Source: Armatimonadota bacterium
Lineage (GTDB): Bacteria > Armatimonadota > JAAZEB01
Direction of reading: 5' to 3'
DNA length: 15,108 bases
NCBI GenBank assembly: GCA_012841485.1
Contig: DUUU01000515.1
Location: 1-15,108 of the forward strand
In this document: positions 13,501 through 15,108 of the stretch, piece by piece
How positions within the stretch are numbered: position 1 is the stretch's first letter
Layout: each line of letters starts with the position of its first letter
The notes under the pieces: model-generated
What the model was told of the DNA's origin: nothing
Databases searched by the model: none
The model's input: only the letters and a program-made list of their open reading frames with translations
Position numbers and translations under genes: made by a program

Positions 13501-15069
13501 CTACGCGATCAGAGCGGCGCGAGTCACCTGATGGGCGGCGTTGGTCAGGATCACATCGACGCCGCGCTCCACGTAGGCGCGCGCGTCGGCCGGCTCGTCT
13601 GACCAGTAGAGGTTGCAGATGATGCCCAGATCACGGGCGCGACGGAAGTGCTCCTCCGTCGCATGCCGGTAGAACTGGATGCGCCGGCACCCGTACTCTA
13701 CCGCGAGATCAATCTGCCGGTCCGGCTCGCTCTGGCGGTCGAGGCAGGCGCGCGGGATTTCAGGAGCGATCTCGCGCGCGGCGCGCAGCGTCTTCTCGTT
13801 GCCCCCCAGATAGGCAAGCTCCACCAACCCGCGCTTGCGCAGCTCGGCGCGCATCATCCGCACCAGCGCCCCCTGGGGCCCCGGGTCTTTGACATGAAGA
13901 TTGAGCCCCGCCCGGCCATCCACCACATCGAGGACCTCCTCAAAGCGCGGGATGCGTAGGCCGCGCCACCGCTCGCCGAAGCGTACCCCGGCATCGAGCT
14001 GCCGGATCTCCTCCCAGGTCATCTCCTGAATCACCCCTTGGCCGTCGGTGGTGCGGTCGAGGCGCGGGTCATGGCAAATGACGGGCACGCCGTCGCGGGT
14101 CATCCAGAGATCCATCTCCACCTCTTGCGCGCCGGCGGCAATGGCCGCGCCGAAAGCGGGCAGCGTGTTCTCCGGACAGACGGCGCTGAGACCGCGATGC
14201 GCGCACACCCACGGCAGGGGCGTTGCCAGCAGCGCCGCCGCGCGGTCCGCCGCTGGACGATAGAGACCCGGGCGCCGGATCGGCTCTGTGCGCTTCCGGT
14301 GCTCCACCGGTGGCTGGCCATGGGAAGCGGGCGGCGCGAACTTCTCCTTGGGCTGAATCGCGCTGGTCACGAGGCCCGGCTCGGAGCCCGCGTCGGCGAG
14401 GAGGGTGCCATCCGGCGCGGCGACCAGGGAGGATCCACCTCGGTCGGCACGGCCCATGGCGTAGCCGCTGCGCAAGACGTAGGCCCCGGCGTCCAGCGCC
14501 CGCGCGCGGCAGAGAAGCCGGATCCGTTCCGGCTCCTCGGAGCGCTGGTAGCTGGAGTGAAGAATGAGATCGACGCCCCGTGCTGCCAGCGCCTCGGTAA
14601 ACTCTGGCAGGTAGATATCGAGGCAGGTGGCAAACCCGATGCGCGTCCCGGCGTGCTCCGCGACCACGACCGAGGCTCCCGGAGTGAGGCCCATCCGCTC
14701 CCTCTCGACGGCCGTGAGGTGTGCTTTGGCATAACTGGCCACCGTCTCACCCTTGGGGCTGAAAAGGAAGGCGCGGTTCTCCCAGGTGCCACCGGAGTAT
14801 GAAACCAGGCCAGCCGCCAGGAGCGAGCCGAGCTCCCGGCTCTTCGCGGCCAGCCGGCTGGCGAACTCCAGGCCGTGCGTCTGAACGAATGCCCGGAGAA
14901 CGCTCTTCTCCTCGAGGCCCGGGGCGTTGGCATACTCGGGAAGAAGGATCAGATCCTGGTCGCCAGGGCGCAGGGCATCCAGGTGCTGAAGCATCCACTC
15001 TATACAACGGAGCGCGGCATTCTCGGTGCCCTCGTGCGGGTAGGGCGGCTGAAGGATGATCACACGCAT
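13501..15069 (-). CDS. Fusion of nitrilase-superfamily hydrolase and glycerophosphodiester phosphodiesterase
   Basis: The 522-residue protein joins two hydrolases. Residues 1-240 are a carbon-nitrogen hydrolase with the Glu-Lys-Cys triad: Glu45 in ILLPEYAN, Lys115 in YAKAHLT and Cys149 in ATCLDIYLPEF, expected to split an amide or nitrile bond. A Pro-rich linker (about 240-285) leads to a GDPD domain (288-522): AHRGLSAVCPENTLPAF (His291, Arg292, Glu300, Asn301), EMDLWMTRDGVPVICHD (Glu318, Asp320, His333), and LNLHVKD where many relatives have Glu before x-Lys. Such a domain would hydrolyse glycerophosphodiesters or similar phosphodiesters. No signal peptide is visible, so it is probably cytoplasmic. 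The ATG at 15069 has AGAGG and GGAGGAG upstream. It converges with the flagellar operon and is probably unrelated to it. Substrate unknown. Confidence 0.88.
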   Translation of the reverse strand: MRVIILQPPYPHEGTENAALRCIEWMLQHLDALRPGDQDLILLPEYANAPGLEEKSVLRAFVQTHGLEFASRLAAKSRELGSLLAAGLVSYSGGTWENRAFLFSPKGETVASYAKAHLTAVERERMGLTPGASVVVAEHAGTRIGFATCLDIYLPEFTEALAARGVDLILHSSYQRSEEPERIRLLCRARALDAGAYVLRSGYAMGRADRGGSSLVAAPDGTLLADAGSEPGLVTSAIQPKEKFAPPASHGQPPVEHRKRTEPIRRPGLYRPAADRAAALLATPLPWVCAHRGLSAVCPENTLPAFGAAIAAGAQEVEMDLWMTRDGVPVICHDPRLDRTTDGQGVIQEMTWEEIRQLDAGVRFGERWRGLRIPRFEEVLDVVDGRAGLNLHVKDPGPQGALVRMMRAELRKRGLVELAYLGGNEKTLRAAREIAPEIPRACLDRQSEPDRQIDLAVEYGCRRIQFYRHATEEHFRRARDLGIICNLYWSDEPADARAYVERGVDVILTNAAHQVTRAALIA

Positions 15070-15108
15070 TGTTGGCCTCTTCTCCTCCGTGCTCGCCCGG
15101 CTCCGCCA

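Noticed and set aside
1..15108. CRISPR array, insertion sequence or rRNA
   Set aside because: No regularly spaced repeats, transposase motifs or rRNA-like segments were seen on either strand.

Overview
The window is GC-rich bacterial DNA in which three unrelated blocks sit side by side. The genes for flagellin, FliD, FliS and a FlgN/FliT-type chaperone, together with a sigma-28-type promoter, point to a motile bacterium. I cannot name the phylum from sequence alone; a deep-branching GC-rich lineage is possible, but that is a guess.

Block 1 (1 to about 5000, all minus strand) looks like one end of an integrated mobile element lying against the 3' end of a tRNA-Val(CAC) gene (5001-5075). Read from the tRNA leftward it carries a tyrosine recombinase, a translationally coupled cysteine-rich protein of unknown function, a strong intrinsic terminator, a small unknown protein, an XRE-type regulator, a 370-base gene-free segment with inverted repeats, a second XRE-type regulator, and a primase of the archaeo-eukaryotic (AEP) superfamily that runs off the window. 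Integrase, two small regulators and a primase beside a tRNA is the plan of phage satellites (PICI-like) and integrated plasmids (AICE-like). The other end, the second att copy and any cargo lie left of base 1.

Block 2 (5167-8033, minus strand) is a single Type IIG (Eco57I-like) restriction-modification gene broken by an in-frame TAG and a one-base deletion about 75 bases further on. The catalytic tetrapeptide also carries Asp instead of the usual aromatic residue. It lies on the host side of the tRNA. Its target-recognition part is visibly AT-richer than the rest.

Block 3 (about 8139-13268, plus strand) is a late flagellar operon: sigma-28-like promoter, flagellin (627 aa), a GC-rich hairpin, FliD cap protein, FliS and a FlgN/FliT-like chaperone. 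Flagellin and FliD share a 34-residue module (24 identical positions) in their surface-exposed middle parts. These genes make the filament subunit, the cap that folds it and the chaperones that deliver the parts.

The last gene (13501-15069, minus strand) converges on the flagellar operon across a strongly structured intergenic segment. It encodes an unusual fusion of a nitrilase-superfamily amidohydrolase with a glycerophosphodiester phosphodiesterase.
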